NCBI RefSeq assembly: GCF_039511225.1
Contig: NZ_CP154261.1
Location: 682,001 to 746,000, forward strand
From: Sphingobacterium multivorum
Lineage (GTDB): Bacteria > Bacteroidota > Bacteroidia > Sphingobacteriales > Sphingobacteriaceae
Direction: 5' to 3'
DNA length: 64,000 nucleotides
Position 1 is the stretch's first letter; every line of letters starts with the position of its first letter. Both the position numbers and the translations under genes were made by a program. This document shows positions 1 to 8,578 of the stretch, piece by piece. The notes under the pieces are model-generated. The model saw only the letters and a list, made by a program, of their open reading frames with translations. It searched no databases and was not told the origin of the DNA.

Positions 1-956
1 ATTTCACAGATGGCGATGGACGTAAATACCAAGAGCAGGTAACGGCCGAAGAATGGGCCGATCTGACCCACTTTGAAGGAAATGCCAATGCCCTACGGAT
101 TCTGACACATGCCTTTCAAGGAAAGGATCCTAAAGGTTTTGCATTGACCTATACTTCCCTGGCTTCCATTGTAAAATACCCCTGTCTGGCAATTGATGGC
201 CACCTCAAGAAAAGCCATCATCGCAAGAAATATGGCTTTTTTACGGAAGAACAAAAAGCTTTTGAGAAGGTTGCCAATGAATTGGGATTATTAAAAGATC
301 CTTCCAATCCAAAGGGCTACCTAAGACATCCCTTGGTTTATCTCGTGGAGGCTGCGGATGATATCTGTTACAATATTATTGACTTGGAAGATGCACATCA
401 TCTTAAGATATTGTCCTATCAAGAAGTGGAAGAATTACTATTGCCGCTCTGTGGCAAAGAAAATCTTCGCGACAGGCTCGATGGATTGCTGGATACCCCA
501 AGCCGTGTAGCATTGTTGCGTGCTAAAGCGATCAATACCTTGATTAAAGGATGTGTTGATGTCTTTGTGCGTGAGCAGGACAAATTTCTGTCAGGAACTT
601 TCGGATCAGCGCTAATGGATGCTTTAGATGAGGACATTGTTACACAAATGAAAAAAATCTCGAAGATTTCCATTGCAAAAATCTATAATGCGCCCACGGT
701 TGTGCAAATTGAGATTGCTGGTTACCGGGTGATGGATGCCCTATTAAAAGAGTTTGTTCCGGCATACCTAAAGAAGAACAAGAACAATTACGATAAAAAG
801 CTCGTTGCATTAATTCCTGAACAATTTTATACGGATAAACAAGATTCGTATTCAAAAATCCGTTGTGTATTGGATTTTGTTTCAGGTATGACTGACGTTT
901 ATGCCATAGAGCTGTACCGTAAAATCAAGGGAATAACAATACCATCCATAGAATAG
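1..956 (+). CDS. dgt: dGTP triphosphohydrolase, 3' part (5' end outside window)
   Basis: The frame is open from the left edge (first full codon at base 3) to a TAG at 954-956, so the gene starts outside the window. The protein part carries the dGTPase signature HFEGNANALRILTH near its start, followed by a helical region with YLVEAADDICYNI, the second metal/substrate motif of this HD-domain family. The family hydrolyses dGTP to deoxyguanosine and triphosphate and controls dNTP pools in the cytoplasm. The N-terminal HD residues are not in the window. The next gene, topB, follows in the same direction after 111 bases that can fold into a hairpin. Identification rests on motifs and is strong. Confidence 0.9.
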   Translation, partial: FTDGDGRKYQEQVTAEEWADLTHFEGNANALRILTHAFQGKDPKGFALTYTSLASIVKYPCLAIDGHLKKSHHRKKYGFFTEEQKAFEKVANELGLLKDPSNPKGYLRHPLVYLVEAADDICYNIIDLEDAHHLKILSYQEVEELLLPLCGKENLRDRLDGLLDTPSRVALLRAKAINTLIKGCVDVFVREQDKFLSGTFGSALMDALDEDIVTQMKKISKISIAKIYNAPTVVQIEIAGYRVMDALLKEFVPAYLKKNKNNYDKKLVALIPEQFYTDKQDSYSKIRCVLDFVSGMTDVYAIELYRKIKGITIPSIE

Positions 957-996
957 GGACGTTTCAGGTAAAGGGGTAAAATATCAATATTAAATT

Positions 997-1037
997 GAGA
1001 CTCGCTGTAATACCTGAGGGTATTATCCTAAAGTCTC
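997..1037 (+). other. Nested stem-loop between dgt and topB
   Basis: GAGACT (997-1002) pairs with AGTCTC (1032-1037), and inside it TAATACC (1008-1014) pairs with GGTATTA (1019-1025) around a TGAG loop. No T-tract follows directly, so it is not a typical intrinsic terminator; it may be an mRNA 3' end structure for dgt or a leader structure for topB, which starts 30 bases downstream. Confidence 0.45.
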
Positions 1038-1067
1038 GGATCGAAAATCTAACATCTGACATCTAAA

Positions 1068-3179
1068 ATGAAGGTTGTAATTGCTGAAAAGCCCTCCGTG
1101 GCGCGTGATCTGGCTCGAGTGATGGGGGCGAAGGAAGTCAAAGACGGTTATATCGCCGGCAATGGCTATGCTTTTACGTATGCTTTTGGCCATTTGGTTC
1201 AACTCTGTACGCCACAGGCTTACGGATACAATTCGTGGACAATTTCAAATTTGCCGATCATTCCACCAACATTTAAGCTGGAATCGAAGAAAGTGAAGCG
1301 TGATGGCAAGCAGATGGATGATACCGGAGCAGTTAAGCAACTCAACACCATAAAATCCCTGTTGGAACAGGCCGAAGAAATCATTGTGGCTACCGATGCG
1401 GGACGGGAGGGTGAATTGATCTTTCGTAATATATACTATTTTTTAGGTTCTAAAGTACCTTTTAAACGCCTTTGGATATCGAGCCAAACGGATAAAGCCA
1501 TTAAAGAAGGTTTTGCCAATTTGAAAGCAGGTACGGAATACGATAGCCTGTATATGTCTGCCCGTTCACGTTCGGAATCGGACTGGCTAATTGGTATCAA
1601 TGCGACGCAGGCCATCACCTTGGCGGCCGGGAATAAAGGATTACTTTCTTTGGGCCGGGTACAGACGCCAACTTTGGCCATGATCTGTTCGCGCTATCTG
1701 GAAAATAAAGACTTTAAACCCCAGGCATTCTATAAAATTCAGGCCGGTTTTGAAAAAGATAATATCAGTTTTAAGGCAACATCCAATAAGATCGATAAAA
1801 AGGATGTCGCCGAGCAAACCATTGCGCGATTGACCGTTGGTTCCAATGCTCGCGTGGCAAAGGTGGAAGCCAAAGAAACAAAAGAGCAACCGCCCTTGCT
1901 ATTTGATTTGACATCGCTGCAACAGGATGCAAATAAGAAGTATGGTTATTCGGCCGATCAGACATTGAGTATTGCGCAAACACTTTACGAAAAGAAGGTC
2001 ATCACTTATCCGCGTACGGGTTCCCGTTACATCGGTGAGGATGTTTTTGAAGAAATTGGCGCACTTTTTCAACATTTGTCGGATACCGCGGATGAATCCA
2101 TCGCGTCGATCGCAAAAAATCTGATCGGTGCAAAATTGAACAAACGTTCTGTCGATGACAAAAAGGTAACCGATCACCACGCCCTATTGGTGACGGATGA
2201 AAAGCCGGGTCCCATGCTCAAAGAGCAACAGAATGTTTACAATATGATCGCCAAGCGCATGGTGGAAAGTTTCTCGGAAGTATGTGTAAAAGATATTACC
2301 ACCGTGACAATTGATGCGCAGGGGGTTGAACTTATCGCCAAAGGTACTGTGATCAAGCAATACGGCTGGCGTCTTTCCGCGGAGCAGATCGAAGCGCCCG
2401 ATGAAGATAAAAACAACGACGATCAGGATAATGAAAATGCGCAGTTACCGAAGCTGTTAGCCGAGGAATTATTGCAGATTCTGACCCTCGAACTTGCCGA
2501 ACGTTTTACCAAAGCAAGACCCATACATACCGAAGCCTCCTTATTGAAGGCCATGGAAACTTCGGGAAAGGAAATTGAAGACGATGAAATGCGGCAGGCC
2601 ATGAAGGACTGTGGACTTGGTACCCCTGCTACACGTGCTGCAACCATCGAAACACTTTTCCAGCGGGATTATATTAAGCGCGACAAGAAAAAACTGATCC
2701 CAACGGAAAAAGGACTTGCGGTATACAATCTTGTAAAAGATCGTTCCATTGCCAAGGTAACCTTGACCGGTAAATGGGAGCAGAAGCTGGAAGAGATGCG
2801 GGCCAATAAAGTGTCCTATGATGTTTTTATGAAACATATTAAAGACTATACGGCCAAAATTACAAAAGAACTGTTGACGTTGCGGATTTCTCTCGCGCAA
2901 GAGGAAGTTAAACCTCAACAAAAAGGAAAGATAAAATGTCCGAAATGTGAAAAGGGATTGATTTTGCTCTACGATAAAGTAGCCCAATGCGACCATTATG
3001 CCCGTGGATGTGATTTTAAGATCTGGCGAACATTGAATGGTATCTTTCTCGACGAAAAAGAGATGAAGAACCTGTTGGAGAAAGGAAAAACCTCCGAGTT
3101 TAAAGGAGTGAAAAATAACGAGGGTGCTATTGTTACTGCGCCGCTTGTATTTGAAAATTTTAAGGTTAACGTGGGATAA
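1068..3179 (+). CDS. topB: DNA topoisomerase III (type IA)
   Basis: A 703-residue type IA topoisomerase. The N-terminal Toprim domain begins VVIAEKPSVARDLA and contains ATDAGREGELIFR, which binds Mg2+. The active-site tyrosine is in the motif VITYPRTGSRYI, at about residue 314; it makes the transient 5'-phosphotyrosyl bond to single-stranded DNA. The C-terminus has a topoisomerase zinc-finger-like segment (CPKC, then C and a final YARGCDF) at about residues 625-660. TopB removes precatenanes and resolves recombination intermediates, usually with a RecQ helicase, which is not in the window. Start chosen because the Toprim motif follows at once. The stop lies in the left arm of an inverted repeat shared with the convergent neighbour. 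Confidence 0.95.
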   Translation: MKVVIAEKPSVARDLARVMGAKEVKDGYIAGNGYAFTYAFGHLVQLCTPQAYGYNSWTISNLPIIPPTFKLESKKVKRDGKQMDDTGAVKQLNTIKSLLEQAEEIIVATDAGREGELIFRNIYYFLGSKVPFKRLWISSQTDKAIKEGFANLKAGTEYDSLYMSARSRSESDWLIGINATQAITLAAGNKGLLSLGRVQTPTLAMICSRYLENKDFKPQAFYKIQAGFEKDNISFKATSNKIDKKDVAEQTIARLTVGSNARVAKVEAKETKEQPPLLFDLTSLQQDANKKYGYSADQTLSIAQTLYEKKVITYPRTGSRYIGEDVFEEIGALFQHLSDTADESIASIAKNLIGAKLNKRSVDDKKVTDHHALLVTDEKPGPMLKEQQNVYNMIAKRMVESFSEVCVKDITTVTIDAQGVELIAKGTVIKQYGWRLSAEQIEAPDEDKNNDDQDNENAQLPKLLAEELLQILTLELAERFTKARPIHTEASLLKAMETSGKEIEDDEMRQAMKDCGLGTPATRAATIETLFQRDYIKRDKKKLIPTEKGLAVYNLVKDRSIAKVTLTGKWEQKLEEMRANKVSYDVFMKHIKDYTAKITKELLTLRISLAQEEVKPQQKGKIKCPKCEKGLILLYDKVAQCDHYARGCDFKIWRTLNGIFLDEKEMKNLLEKGKTSEFKGVKNNEGAIVTAPLVFENFKVNVG

Positions 3180-3204
3180 ATTGGTTTACCCCACGTTGAT
3201 CTTT
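3168..3204. terminator. Bidirectional terminator between topB and the epimerase gene
   Basis: AACGTGGG (3168-3175) and CCCACGTT (3190-3197) form an 8-bp stem around a 14-base loop, followed by a T-rich stretch on the + strand. It overlaps the topB stop codon and lies just past the end of the convergent gene. Confidence 0.6.
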
Positions 3205-3211
3205 TCAATTT

Positions 3212-4102
3212 TTACCCCCGCTGTAGAATATCCTGTAAAGCACTTGATATCGTTGGAAACCTAAATGTAAATCCACTATTCTCCAACTTTTCAGGTAATA
3301 CCCAACGGCTTTTTAAAAGCAGCTCTGTCTCCGTACCAATTAAAGCAGCGCCTATTACCAGTAGCCATTTGGGAGATGCTAGACCAATGTTACGGTTCAT
3401 TACTTGTCGAAAAGTCGCCATAAAAGTCTTATTCATTATCGGGTGGGGAGCCGCACAATTGACGACACCATCCATATCTCCATGATCTTTTAAGAATAAA
3501 ATAATTTGAAAAAGATCTTCAATATGGATCCAGCTAAAATATTGCTGACCATTTCCTTGTATACCTCCTAGTCCAGCGCGAACCAAATTTTTGAAAGGAA
3601 GGATAACACCTCCATCCGCACCCAAAACAATCGCCATCCGAAGTGCCACCTGTCTTGTCTTTTCCAATTTGAAGTCGAAAAAAGTCTTTTCCCATAATTT
3701 GGCAACATCAACAGAAAAACCTGTTCCGATTTCCCCCGAGCTTTCTGTCATCGGACGATCTTCGGCGTGCCGATAGATGGTCGCCGTACTGGAGTTGAGC
3801 CACAATTTTGGTGGATTGGTACAGCCTGCGATCAGCTCACCAAGAATCGTTGTCGTCTTTGTTCTTGAAGAAAATATTTCGGCCTTATTTTTTTCGTTAT
3901 ATCGACAGTTGACAGACTTTCCGGCTAGATTGATCAGCATCTCCGCATTTTCCAGTGCATCGGAAATACCAGATCGATCGGTCCAAAGGATATTGCCCGG
4001 CCGACGGCCAATGATGATAACCTGGTAGCCCAATGTCTGAAATCTCTCGGAAAGATATTGTCCAACAAAACCTGTTCCTCCAGCGATGACTATTTTATGC
4101 AT
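3212..4102 (-). CDS. TIGR01777-type NAD-dependent epimerase (YfcH-like)
   Basis: About 296 residues from the ATG at 4102. The protein begins MHKIVIAGGTGFVGQYL, a Rossmann dinucleotide-binding glycine motif, and has LINLAGKSVNCRY and SSTATIYRH segments typical of the TIGR01777 branch of extended short-chain dehydrogenases; the C-terminus matches the small domain (DUF1731-like, ending in a LLKSRWVLPEKLENSGFTF region). The substrate is unknown in this family. An upstream ATG at 4129 would add nine residues and leave only 4 bases after the regulator gene, so the longer form cannot be excluded. It is the second gene of a two-gene operon with the GbsR-like regulator. Confidence 0.85.
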   Translation of the reverse strand: MHKIVIAGGTGFVGQYLSERFQTLGYQVIIIGRRPGNILWTDRSGISDALENAEMLINLAGKSVNCRYNEKNKAEIFSSRTKTTTILGELIAGCTNPPKLWLNSSTATIYRHAEDRPMTESSGEIGTGFSVDVAKLWEKTFFDFKLEKTRQVALRMAIVLGADGGVILPFKNLVRAGLGGIQGNGQQYFSWIHIEDLFQIILFLKDHGDMDGVVNCAAPHPIMNKTFMATFRQVMNRNIGLASPKWLLVIGAALIGTETELLLKSRWVLPEKLENSGFTFRFPTISSALQDILQRG

Positions 4103-4133
4103 GGCAAGTGTGTTTACAGTCCAGTTCATGATG

Positions 4134-4640
4134 CTACATCATTAATTTGATCAATTTAATTAATAAATCTCCCCCGCTTGTATTGAAAATCTTGTTGGCA
4201 ATAGTTTCGAGTTGATCCGTCAGATTTTGGATGTCCTTGACCGTTTTATGGAATTCTTTACCTTCTGCCGTCTGATCCTTCTCGGTATTTCGGCTGATAT
4301 CTTTTAAAATATCCATAACGGGGTCAAGTTCTTTTTGCTTACGCATTACCGCAATTTTCATGGCCCATTTTAAGACTTCTTTCTCGGCAACAAAATATTC
4401 TTTTCTGTCGCCGGCAATATGCTTTTTGTAGACGATGCCATAATCGATCAATTGTCGGATACTCATATTGGCATTGCCGCGCGAGATCACCAACTTGTCC
4501 ATAATCTCGTCTGTAGACATGGGATTGCTTGCCGAGAGGAGTAAGGCATGAACTTGCGCAACGGACTTGTTGATTCCCCATTCAGAACCTAATGCTCCCC
4601 AGGTATCTATAAATTGCTGTTTTGCTTCTTGTAATTCCAT
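4134..4640 (-). CDS. GbsR/MarR family transcriptional regulator
   Basis: A 168-residue protein with an N-terminal winged helix: MSTDEIMDKLVISRGNANMS is the helix-turn-helix and DYGIVYKKHIAGDRKEYFV the wing. The C-terminal half is long-helical (KDISRNTEKDQTAEG to the end) and would dimerise. This layout matches the GbsR branch of the MarR superfamily, in which members regulate compatible solute or membrane functions. It precedes the epimerase gene, likely in one transcript. Two AT-rich inverted repeats lie about 95-130 bases upstream and are candidate autoregulatory sites. The ligand and target cannot be read from the sequence. Confidence 0.85.
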   Translation of the reverse strand: MELQEAKQQFIDTWGALGSEWGINKSVAQVHALLLSASNPMSTDEIMDKLVISRGNANMSIRQLIDYGIVYKKHIAGDRKEYFVAEKEVLKWAMKIAVMRKQKELDPVMDILKDISRNTEKDQTAEGKEFHKTVKDIQNLTDQLETIANKIFNTSGGDLLIKLIKLMM

Positions 4641-4724
4641 TATGCTTCTATCGTGTCGTTTGCTAAATTTTCTCTATCGGCCTTTTTATCCGATCAGCTT
4701 ATTCCCATTCTATGAATAGGTTGT

Positions 4725-4770
4725 ATTAAAGTTATTCAAAGTTTTTGAATTTTCAAAAATTTCTGAAAAT
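4725..4770 (-). promoter_or_regulatory. Putative promoter/operator of the GbsR-like gene
   Basis: Two inverted repeats sit side by side: ATTCAAA-GTT-TTTGAAT (4734-4750) and ATTTTCA-N8-TGAAAAT (4749-4770). On the minus strand the sequence TAACTTTA (4734-4727) resembles the Bacteroidota -7 element and abuts the first palindrome. Occupancy by a dimeric winged-helix regulator here would block the promoter, which suggests autoregulation; this is inference. Confidence 0.45.
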
Positions 4771-4822
4771 AAAATAAGTTTAAGCAGGCAAGTCACCATA
4801 TCGTAATAAGAATTTGCTTTTC

Positions 4823-4852
4823 TTGCGGACTTTTCGATTTGTTTTAACTTTG
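4823..4852 (+). promoter_or_regulatory. Bacteroidota-type promoter of the 4861 gene
   Basis: TTG at 4823-4825 followed after 19 bases by TAACTTTG (4845-4852), a full match to TAnnTTTG. The ATG at 4861 lies only 8 bases after the -7 element, so the transcript would have almost no leader. Confidence 0.65.
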
Positions 4853-4860
4853 CCTGCACT

Positions 4861-5844
4861 ATGGCGACAACTTTGTATAATCCATTCAAACAATTTCAGT
4901 TTGATTCAGATATTTGTTTTTTAACAGGAAATAAACTCCAATCGGAAGAAGAATCCATTCAGGTGTTTCCTGTGTGGATGATGAAATCTTTTCAATTGGA
5001 AGATAAACCTTTTAAAATGCTGGATGAGAATCTGGTGACTTACAAATCGTTGAAGCTCCCATGTTCCATAACTGCAGCTGAAGCGATCGAGCAAATGGAA
5101 CGTGCGGTAGAACAGTCTTTTGAACAAGGTTATGAAGCTGTCAAACAGTTGGATCCATTACTATTGTTTCAATGGATGACAAAAATCATCTATGGGGTGG
5201 TCTTTAATGAGATTCTTGCGGGAATTCAGCAGCAAAAAGCTTCTGGTGAAGCTATGAACTTTTCTCAGGCGCTTGCACAGCGTTTTACAAATCTGCATGC
5301 GATGTTGCAGTCGCTGGTTGTACCGATGGAGTTTGAAAATACATTCCCATTTTCGTTGGTTGTTGTGCCGGTTGAGAATGCACCCGATACATTTATGTAT
5401 CGTGATGAAATCAATACCTTGATCTTTTCTATCCGCATGAAGGACTTTGCTGTAGTTGCCTGTCTTCAAGATAATGCTACAAACAATATTTATCACGAAG
5501 ACATTCTCAAGGTTATTGCGGGCAAAACATTGCACCCCATCCAGTTTGAGGAATTGTGTGCACGCTATTTTTATTCAGCCTACTTATTTAATCGTCTACC
5601 AGATTATACCTATTTAAATACCCCGCAAAAAGTCTATGTTGAACCAATGCCATTAGCAGATATGTCGATGAAACCGATCTTTGATCATTGGCAAAACAAA
5701 ACCTATGGCCAAGTTTTGGAAAATTTTTGGAAACCTTGGGGTTTGACCTTGTTCGAGATTATTAAAAATCCGGAGCATCCGATTAGTTTTCTTGTTGACG
5801 AAGCAGGAGAGTTTGTTACTGATATTGCTATGCCGCTCAATTAG
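4861..5844 (+). CDS. Conserved hypothetical protein
   Basis: A 327-residue soluble protein with no recognised domain. It starts with a C-x-x-x-G segment (DICFLTGNKL) followed by VFPVWMM, then a mostly helical middle rich in acidic and Gln residues, and a C-terminal region with several Trp and Tyr residues (FDHWQNKTYGQVLENFWKPWG). No signal peptide or membrane segment. A strong promoter with almost no leader drives it, which argues for a real gene. It stands alone between a divergent regulator operon and a TonB-C-like gene. I cannot assign a function. Confidence 0.75.
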   Translation: MATTLYNPFKQFQFDSDICFLTGNKLQSEEESIQVFPVWMMKSFQLEDKPFKMLDENLVTYKSLKLPCSITAAEAIEQMERAVEQSFEQGYEAVKQLDPLLLFQWMTKIIYGVVFNEILAGIQQQKASGEAMNFSQALAQRFTNLHAMLQSLVVPMEFENTFPFSLVVVPVENAPDTFMYRDEINTLIFSIRMKDFAVVACLQDNATNNIYHEDILKVIAGKTLHPIQFEELCARYFYSAYLFNRLPDYTYLNTPQKVYVEPMPLADMSMKPIFDHWQNKTYGQVLENFWKPWGLTLFEIIKNPEHPISFLVDEAGEFVTDIAMPLN

Positions 5845-5913
5845 ATCAGGGAATTAAAATAATAAATTATCTTATTCAAGCGTTAAATGGTACGGTTATG
5901 GATGGGATAGGTT

Positions 5914-6363
5914 ATGTATTTAGCAGGATTCAAAACTCTTTTTTCAAGTTTACTTTTTATGGTATGGTGTGCTTTCGCAAGTGCACAAGTGGTTGCTAAG
6001 CGGGATATCCCTGCAGACAGTATTGTCCAGAACGTTGACGATTTTCCCTATTTCAAGGGCGGGGTGGTGGCCTGGTCCAAATTTATACAAAATAATCTGG
6101 ATCTGTCCGGAACAGTCCGGGCAATGGACAGTGTGGCCTATGCAAAATACGGATCTCGGCAAACGGCAATTCTGAAGTTTATTGTTTGCGAAGATGGGAC
6201 GATCTGCAATATTGAAATCGAGAATCCCGACAAAGTGAGCCCCGAGTTTTCAAAGGCTGTGTTGTCTGCTATGCGCAGGTCACCACAATGGATGCCTGGT
6301 CAGGTCAAGGGAAAACCAGTTAAAACAAGATTCAGGCAACCTGTTGTTGCTGTGATTGAATAA
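5914..6363 (+). CDS. Secreted TonB C-terminal-domain-like protein
   Basis: A 149-residue protein with an N-terminal signal peptide (hydrophobic residues about 5-24, ending AFASAQ). The mature part has the TonB C-terminal fold pattern: FPYFKGGVVAWSKFIQNNL, then ILKFIVCEDGTICNIEIENP, a helix SPEFSKAVLSAMRRSPQW, and WMPGQVKGKPVKTRFRQPV. It lacks the proline-rich linker and the transmembrane anchor of true TonB, so it is probably a periplasmic stand-alone domain that binds peptidoglycan or partner proteins rather than an energy transducer. A start a few codons later is possible. Confidence 0.75.
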   Translation: MYLAGFKTLFSSLLFMVWCAFASAQVVAKRDIPADSIVQNVDDFPYFKGGVVAWSKFIQNNLDLSGTVRAMDSVAYAKYGSRQTAILKFIVCEDGTICNIEIENPDKVSPEFSKAVLSAMRRSPQWMPGQVKGKPVKTRFRQPVVAVIE

Positions 6364-6412
6364 ATTTAAAAAGTAAAAAAGTCGCTTAAATTTTCACCAT
6401 TTATAAGATAGT

Positions 6413-7210
6413 ATGTCATTTTGGGATAAAGTCAAAAAGATTATGAGTAGCGGAGCGGAAGAATCTTCGCCCGAAAAAAAAGATATAGAAATTACTGCTG
6501 GAGGCTCTACGGTCTATCGTTATGAAGATCAATCTGATGATAAGGATCCAAAAAACTTATTTCCGGAGGTTCAATGTGTTTATCTGGATGAGATTGAGGA
6601 GCATTTGACCAAATATATTGCCGAACCCGATATGGTGTTCCATGAGATAATCTCTGAGCTTGTTCATATCGATGTTCATTGGATTAAACCAAGTGCAAAT
6701 TATCCATACCATATCTTGGTCACTTCGGGCATGAGTGATCTGGCCATGTCTGTTCCAGACGAAGTGGAAAACAAAGAGGCTTATGAGCGGGCGGAACTCA
6801 TGGTTGTGTTGCCGGCAGATTGGAAGATCGGAGAAGAGGAATTTCAGGATGACAATAATTATTGGCCGGTTTACTTTTTGAAAAGATTAGCGCGGTTTCC
6901 ACATGAGTACAAAACCTGGCTGGGCTATGGGCATACCATCCCCAATGGTATGGAAGCTGAAGATATTGCAAATACAGGGTTTGGTTGTATGTTGCTGCTT
7001 CCGCCGATGCTCAGTTTTGAAGAGGAATTTTTGGAGTTAAAGACCAAAGATGGTAATCTGATCAATTTTTATGCAATGATTCCCCTGTATAAAGAAGAGA
7101 TGGATTACAAACTGGAGGAGGGTACAGATGCACTTTTAGACCTGTTTGATGAATATGGAATTTCCGAGCTGGTCGATATCGATCGTCCCAATGTCTGCAA
7201 AGGTAGGTAG
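6413..7210 (+). CDS. Suppressor-of-fused (SUFU) domain protein
   Basis: A 265-residue acidic cytoplasmic protein. Residues about 45-250 match the SUFU domain pattern: FHEIISELVHIDVHWIKPS, PYHILVTSGMSDLAM, ERAELMVVLPADW, a WPVYFLKRLARFPHEYKTWL stretch and a final FYAMIPLYKEEMDYKLEEG. In animals the domain represses Hedgehog signalling; bacterial forms are common, and some act as immunity proteins against secreted toxins. No toxin gene is adjacent here. A short charged N-terminal region (residues 1-45) precedes the domain. Function in this organism is unknown. Confidence 0.85.
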   Translation: MSFWDKVKKIMSSGAEESSPEKKDIEITAGGSTVYRYEDQSDDKDPKNLFPEVQCVYLDEIEEHLTKYIAEPDMVFHEIISELVHIDVHWIKPSANYPYHILVTSGMSDLAMSVPDEVENKEAYERAELMVVLPADWKIGEEEFQDDNNYWPVYFLKRLARFPHEYKTWLGYGHTIPNGMEAEDIANTGFGCMLLLPPMLSFEEEFLELKTKDGNLINFYAMIPLYKEEMDYKLEEGTDALLDLFDEYGISELVDIDRPNVCKGR

Positions 7211-7215
7211 TTTAT

Positions 7216-7271
7216 AAAAAAATATGCAATGCGATGGGCTACTTTGCAGCTTTTAGCATTGCATATTTTTT
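7216..7271. terminator. Bidirectional terminator between the SUFU and lat genes
   Basis: A perfect 16-base inverted repeat of ATATGCAATGC type (arms about 7217-7232 and 7256-7271) with A- and T-tracts at its outer ends lies between the two convergent genes. The loop is long, 23 bases, and the right arm overlaps the lat stop codon. Confidence 0.7.
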
Positions 7272-8559
7272 AGGAAATACTCTTTTCTATAATTGCTATC
7301 GTTTTATCGATATCCGCATGGCTCACATTGAGGTGCGGTCTAAAACGGATACTTTTCTCACCACAACCCAATATAATGAGTTTATTTACATAGGCATTTT
7401 TGATAAATGCATTCCGTGTAGCTTCCGATTCGAAATCCACTGCAACGAATAAACCCTCACCCCGTAAATTAGACAGCTGCGTTTTTTTCGCTAGCAGTTC
7501 CTGGAGCTTATCTTGTAGATAGCGCCCTTTTTCTGCCGCATTTTGAACCAGGTTTTCTTGCTCTATGACTTCAAGAATTAATTTAAAGCGGAGCATATCC
7601 ATAAAATCGCCACCAAAGGTTGAATTGATGCGACTGGATTCTTGAAAGACATGATGTTCCACCTGATCAAATTTTTCCTTGCTCGCCAGTATACCGCAGA
7701 CTTGTGCTTTTTTGCCGAAGGCAATAACGTCGGGAATGACGTTATAATGTTGGTAAGCCCACATTTTTCCCGTAATACCCAATCCCGTCTGTACCTCGTC
7801 AAAAATTAAGAGGATCTGATTTTCATCACATATTTGACGAAGCTGTACGAAAAATTCCTTTCGAAAATGGTTGTCGCCACCTTCACCCTGTATCGGTTCA
7901 ATAATAATGCAGGCAATATCGTTGGGGTTAGCCGTGATCGCCTGACGTATTTCCGAGACAGCTTTTTCCTCCAAAGCAATCGTCTGATCGATATGTTCGC
8001 TTGTTAAAGGATAGCTCAATTTAGGATTGGTAATGCGTGGCCAGTTGAATTTTGGAAAATAAAGGTATTTTCTGGGGTCTTGTGTATTCGTTAATGACAG
8101 GGTATAGCCCGATCTACCATGAAAAGCCTGTTTAAAGTGAATGACCTGGCTGGCTTCCTTTTGTATTCCCTGTGCAAAATTAAGCCTTGTCTTCCAGTCG
8201 AAGGCAGCTTTTAAGGCATTTTCCACGGCGAGTGTTCCCCCCGAGATGAAAAAGGCATAGGGGAGTTCTTTCGGTATGGCTACACGGTCAAAAGTGTCGA
8301 CAAAATCAGCAAACTCTTTGGGGTAAATATCTGACATGGCTGGCTTATTGACGGCCATTTTACCCAGGAAGTCACGTTGTTTGACCAAATGTGGATGGTT
8401 GTAACCCACGGTCATGGAGGCAAACATACTGAACATATCGAGGTATTCATCCCCATTTTCATCCACGACATAAGAACCATGGGATTTCTCCATATCCATA
8501 ACCAAAGGGAATCCATCGGCTAATATATGTTTGCTTAATCTTTCATGTACGCTGCTCAT
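7270..8559 (-). CDS. lat: L-lysine 6-aminotransferase
   Basis: A class III PLP aminotransferase of 429 residues from the ATG at 8559, which gives MSSVHERLSKHILADG; the longer frame would run into the preceding dehydrogenase gene. Motifs: the SGGTLAVENALKAAFDWK phosphate-binding region, IIIEPIQGEGGDNHF, LLIFDEVQTGLGITGKMWA (the Asp contacts the PLP ring nitrogen) and FGKKAQVCGI, with the Schiff-base lysine at residue 283 or 284. This set is specific to lysine epsilon-aminotransferases (EC 2.6.1.36), which move the epsilon amino group to 2-oxoglutarate and yield 2-aminoadipate 6-semialdehyde. The dehydrogenase gene that oxidises this product lies 19 bases upstream in the same operon. Confidence 0.93.
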   Translation of the reverse strand: MSSVHERLSKHILADGFPLVMDMEKSHGSYVVDENGDEYLDMFSMFASMTVGYNHPHLVKQRDFLGKMAVNKPAMSDIYPKEFADFVDTFDRVAIPKELPYAFFISGGTLAVENALKAAFDWKTRLNFAQGIQKEASQVIHFKQAFHGRSGYTLSLTNTQDPRKYLYFPKFNWPRITNPKLSYPLTSEHIDQTIALEEKAVSEIRQAITANPNDIACIIIEPIQGEGGDNHFRKEFFVQLRQICDENQILLIFDEVQTGLGITGKMWAYQHYNVIPDVIAFGKKAQVCGILASKEKFDQVEHHVFQESSRINSTFGGDFMDMLRFKLILEVIEQENLVQNAAEKGRYLQDKLQELLAKKTQLSNLRGEGLFVAVDFESEATRNAFIKNAYVNKLIILGCGEKSIRFRPHLNVSHADIDKTIAIIEKSIS

Positions 8560-8578
8560 AGTTTTGTGTGTAAATGGT

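Noticed and set aside
2541..2996. 151-codon leftward frame inside topB
   Set aside because: Shadow of topB; no family match.
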